Shown here: one piece after another, positions 61,289-64,000 of the stretch
Position numbering within the stretch: position 1 is the stretch's first letter
Layout: the number at the start of each line of letters is the position of its first letter
Assembly: GCF_036227125.1 (NCBI RefSeq)
Contig: NZ_CP109435.1
Span: 6,262,001 to 6,326,000, forward strand
Source of the DNA: Streptomyces sp. NBC_01485
GTDB taxonomy: Bacteria > Actinomycetota > Actinomycetes > Streptomycetales > Streptomycetaceae
Direction: 5' to 3'
DNA length: 64,000 bases
Program-made: the position numbers and the translations under genes
Notes under the pieces: generated by a model
Database searches by the model: none
The model's input: the letters and a program-made list of their open reading frames with translations, nothing else
What the model was told of the DNA's origin: nothing

Positions 61289-62433
61289 CCGCCACGACGG
61301 ACACCTTCACCGACGCCGTCGGCGGGCTCGGGGACACCGAGTGGGACGGGCTCGCCGACGGCAGGTTCTACTCGTCGGCGCTGTGGCTGCGCCAGTGCGC
61401 CCTCGACCCCGGGTCGGTCTCCGGTGGACTGCACGTCGAGACCCCAGGCGGCGGCCGGGCCGCCATCCCCGTGGCGGCGGTGGCCGACGAGCCCAACCCG
61501 CCCCTGCAGTGGCACGACCTGCTTGCCGCGCGCGGCCTACCGGCGCCCGAACCGGGCGGCTTGCTCGTCGGCCAGCGCCGCGGCTATCTGGCGCACCTGC
61601 TGACCGGCGAGGGAACTGATCGGACCGAGGCCGCCGCCGCGGTGCTCGACGCGGTCCGCGCGCTGCGCTCACCGCTGCACGAGGAGTCGAAGATCGCCCG
61701 CGTGGCGATGTACCTGACCACCGAGGACGTGCGGGCGCTGCGCGCGGCGGGGGTGCGGACCGCCCCGGTCGCGCTGACTACCGACGCCTGGATCGAGATC
61801 CCGCCCGGCGGCTACCACGCCTGGCTGGAATCGCTGTCCGCGCACCGGGCCCGTCGTATTCGCAGCGAGGTACGGAAGTTCGAGAAGGCCGGATACAAGG
61901 TGGAGCACCGAACGCTCGCCGAGTCCTGGCAGGACGTCGCCCGGCTGCTGGCCCGTTCGCTACTGCGCTACGGCAGGACCATCGACGTGGCCGCGACGGC
62001 CGAGTCCTTCCGCAAGCAGGGCGAACTCGCCGGTTCGCGCGCCGAAGTGGTGCTGTGCTCGCGCCCCGGTGAACCGCCGGTCGGCTTCTGCCAGTACTAC
62101 CGTTGGGGCGACACCGTGTATCTGCGGGCACTCGGTCTCGACCACGACCGACTCGCCTCTGCCGCCGAGTACTTCAACATCACCTACTACATGGCGGCGC
62201 GGCTGCCGGGAGTGCGGTGGGTGCACGCGGGCACCGAGACCGCGGAAGGAAAGGCGCTGCGCGGCGCGACGCTCCGACCGCTGTGGCTGCTGGACCTGTC
62301 CGAGGACAGCCCGCTGGCCGGGTACGGCGAGGAGATCCGCGAGCACAACCGCGCCCTGCTCGCCCGCCTGCGAGACTCCTCGCCCGCAATTTCCGCCGCC
62401 CTGGAGTACGAGCTCTGGGACCCTTACTGCTGA
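61285..62433 (+). CDS. FemAB/GNAT-fold acyl- or aminoacyltransferase
   Basis: 382 aa. DTEWDGLADGRFYSSALWL at the start, a central SAHRARRIRSEVRKFEKAGYKVEH and the C-terminal GNAT-like VGFCQYYRWGDTVYLRALGLDHDRL and YFNITYYMAARLPGVRWVHAGTE fit the double-GNAT FemAB-like group (Acetyltransf_6/DUF482). Relatives add amino acids from tRNA to peptides or acylate small molecules. ATG 61285 has GGGAGG 4 nt upstream; ATG 61273 is an alternative. It faces the SbnA-like gene across a 600-bp gap on the same strand. Its substrate is unknown; coupling to a diaminopropionate product is inferred. Confidence 0.7.
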   Translation: MTATTDTFTDAVGGLGDTEWDGLADGRFYSSALWLRQCALDPGSVSGGLHVETPGGGRAAIPVAAVADEPNPPLQWHDLLAARGLPAPEPGGLLVGQRRGYLAHLLTGEGTDRTEAAAAVLDAVRALRSPLHEESKIARVAMYLTTEDVRALRAAGVRTAPVALTTDAWIEIPPGGYHAWLESLSAHRARRIRSEVRKFEKAGYKVEHRTLAESWQDVARLLARSLLRYGRTIDVAATAESFRKQGELAGSRAEVVLCSRPGEPPVGFCQYYRWGDTVYLRALGLDHDRLASAAEYFNITYYMAARLPGVRWVHAGTETAEGKALRGATLRPLWLLDLSEDSPLAGYGEEIREHNRALLARLRDSSPAISAALEYELWDPYC

Positions 62434-63037
62434 GGCCAACTGCCGCCGCAGTGAAAGGAGTTTCCTAACGCCGCGGACCCGACCCGCTCGTGTGGAAATC
62501 TACGCTGAGGAAGGACAACGACACTCAGCATGCGACCGGGATCCAGAGCACCTTCTGATACACAAGGACATGGCCGACGCGCACCGGAACACGCGTACCA
62601 GCAAGTCGCGTACCGACCCGGGCAATGCCAGGGTCGCGCCGGGCTCGTCCACTTGTCCGCGTCGCCTTCCGGCCCCACGTCACGGTTGGGCAGTTCGACA
62701 GCGCATAACTCACATGGGCCCGCTGTCGCGCTCGGCTCGTCCTGGGTGCGACGGGTGGGCGCCCTCTGCCCCTGGCACGGGTCCGTGCCCGCGCCCCTGC
62801 CAGCCGGCCATGACGCGGCGGTGCCCGTTGCGCGCAGCGGCTGGTCAGCGGATTGCGCGGTCACAGAGAGGCCGAGATTCGGTGCGAGCCGACGCCGGAG
62901 AGGCCGACTTCGAGGCCGGCGACCAGAAAGTCGTGGACGGATGGACAGCCCCTCTCTTTTCCCTCACCAAGTTTTTGTCGCACCGCACTTGAGTCGCGAT
63001 TGAGCCGCCCCCACCGACCCCATGCCACACTCGCCCC
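62434..63037. other. 604-bp stretch without a confident gene
   Basis: A good ribosome-binding-like GAAAGGAG (62453-62460) follows the transferase stop but has no start codon at the right distance. The frame from GTG 62492 stays open to 62992, yet its composition (Arg/Pro/Ser-rich, no motif) looks non-coding, and the minus-strand frames are no better. It may be a decayed gene. Confidence 0.4.
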
Positions 63038-64000
63038 ATGCTCCACCGACGTGCTGATCAACCTCTGATCGAACGGACACGGCAAATCCGCAGGGGCCTC
63101 ACCGAAACCCCCCTGATTCCCCTGGCCGACGAGCGATGCGACATCGTCACCAAGCTGGAATTCTGCAACCCCACCGGAAGCAGCAAAGACCGTTCAGCAC
63201 TGTGGATCCTGGAACAGGCAATCAGACGCGGCGAAATAACACACGACACCACTGTCATCGAATCATCCTCCGGCAACTTCGCCCTGGCCCTGGCCTTCTA
63301 CTGCCGCATGCTCGCCATCCCCTTCATCCCGGTCATCGACCCCCACTGCAACCACGCCACCGAAACCCAACTCCGCCTCCTGTGCGAACACGTGGAAAAA
63401 GTCACCCTCCGCGACACCACCGGCAGCTACCTCAAAGCCCGCCTGTCCCGCGTACAGGAACTCCTGACCCAACTCCACTCCGCCTACTGGCCCAACCAAT
63501 ACGCCAACCCCGACGCCCGCGACGCCCACCACCGCTTCACCGCCACCGAACTCATCACACAAGCCGGACCCCTCGACTACCTCTTCGTCGGCGTAGGCAC
63601 CGGCGGCACCATCGCCGGACTCTCCCACCGAATCAAAGAAACCTACCCCCACTGCCACATCATCGCCGTCGACGCTGAAGGCTCCGTCATCTTCGGCGGC
63701 CCACCCAAAAAACGACGCATCCCCGGCATCGGCTCCAGCATCATCCCCCCACTGTGCACCCAGGCACTCATCGACCACGTCGAGATCGTCCCCGAAGCAC
63801 GCACCGCCGAAGCCTGCCGCACCCTCGCCACCACCCACGGCCTCTACGCCGGAGGCTCCACCGGCAGCACCTACGCCGCCATCCAGAACCACTTCACCCA
63901 ACACCCACCCGGCACACACCGCCCCCGGGTCGCCTTCATCGCCGCCGACCGCGGCCACGCCTACGCCCAGACCATCTACAACCCCACCTGGGTCCAGCAA
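63038..64000 (+). CDS. SbnA-like PLP enzyme (2,3-diaminopropionate biosynthesis), 3' truncated
   Basis: 321 codons open to the window edge. A fold-type II PLP enzyme: Schiff-base Lys in NPTGSSKDRSA, SSSGNFALALAF, phosphate loop GVGTGGTIAG, and VDAEGSVIFGGPPKKRRIPG with GSTGSTYAA. The GSVIFG...PGIG block marks the SbnA branch (cysteine-synthase relatives that join glutamate to O-phosphoserine on the way to L-2,3-diaminopropionate) rather than ordinary cysteine synthase. No SbnB partner is visible; it may follow beyond the edge. CACACT ends six bases before ATG 63038 and there is no ribosome binding site. Codon use is distinctive: by hand count GAA 15 versus GAG 2, and AAA 6 versus AAG 1, unlike neighbouring genes. 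Confidence 0.8.
   Translation, partial: MLHRRADQPLIERTRQIRRGLTETPLIPLADERCDIVTKLEFCNPTGSSKDRSALWILEQAIRRGEITHDTTVIESSSGNFALALAFYCRMLAIPFIPVIDPHCNHATETQLRLLCEHVEKVTLRDTTGSYLKARLSRVQELLTQLHSAYWPNQYANPDARDAHHRFTATELITQAGPLDYLFVGVGTGGTIAGLSHRIKETYPHCHIIAVDAEGSVIFGGPPKKRRIPGIGSSIIPPLCTQALIDHVEIVPEARTAEACRTLATTHGLYAGGSTGSTYAAIQNHFTQHPPGTHRPRVAFIAADRGHAYAQTIYNPTWVQQ

Noticed and set aside
63263..64000. Minus-strand open frame at the right edge
   Set aside because: It is Gly/Val-rich and lies opposite the SbnA-like gene, whose PLP motifs are unmistakable.

Overview
The window is high-GC actinobacterial DNA. Its gene set and order (an adnAB double-strand-break helicase-nuclease, uvrD2, a WhiB7/WblC regulator, mycoredoxin, hisN, rsgA, aroA, TerD/AIM24 proteins) are those of a Streptomyces chromosome. 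From memory the order resembles the SCO517x-521x part of S. coelicolor; no alignment was run. There is no rRNA and no CRISPR array. Two identical initiator tRNA genes are present.

Layout. (1) 1-6613: the end of a peptide-type ABC transporter ATPase, then a translationally coupled operon: a PelF-like glycosyltransferase, a multi-pass membrane protein, two small low-complexity proteins, an NAD-dependent epimerase and a spherulation-family glycosidase-like protein. I read it as a Pel-like exopolysaccharide locus. (2) 6677-14664: moeZ, two tandem secreted tripeptidyl-aminopeptidase lipoproteins, a pseudokinase/flippase-like membrane protein and a cysteine-less alkyltransferase-like protein. (3) 14828-27140: DNA repair and redox housekeeping (adnA, adnB, M20 peptidase, nudC, mycoredoxin, uvrD2). 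(4) 27244-28680: wblC behind a long leader with a WhiB7-type promoter, an upstream ORF and an intrinsic terminator. (5) 28820-41031: ABC1 kinase, ThiF-like protein, YgjP-type metallopeptidase, a TerD/AIM24 cassette, Nudix, zincin, SDR, moaE, and a Lon-like PDZ protease. (6) 41056-53877: a UPF0182 membrane protein, two tRNA-fMet genes flanking a Sel1-repeat protein, a Fur-family regulator, a CBS protein, hisN, TetR, an SMR exporter, rsgA, aroA and an M50-like protease.

At about 53.9 kb the housekeeping order stops and an accessory region begins. It starts with an orphan terminator and truncated, frameshifted gene fragments. Next is an N-terminally truncated IS110-family transposase split by a 1.93-kb group II intron that encodes a reverse transcriptase/maturase. 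From 57.9 kb to the window end lies what looks like part of a small biosynthetic cluster: an MFS exporter, an ATP-grasp peptide-ligase-like enzyme, a degenerate LuxR regulator, a FemAB/GNAT-fold transferase, and a PLP enzyme of the SbnA (2,3-diaminopropionate) type that runs off the right edge. The likely product is a small diaminopropionate-containing amide or peptide. This is the best candidate for an undescribed system in the window.

Another recurrent theme is promoter architecture. About a dozen genes have a TANNNT or CANNNT hexamer ending six or seven bases before the start codon and no convincing ribosome binding site, so many transcripts here are probably leaderless. Domain and motif calls below were made by eye without database searches.
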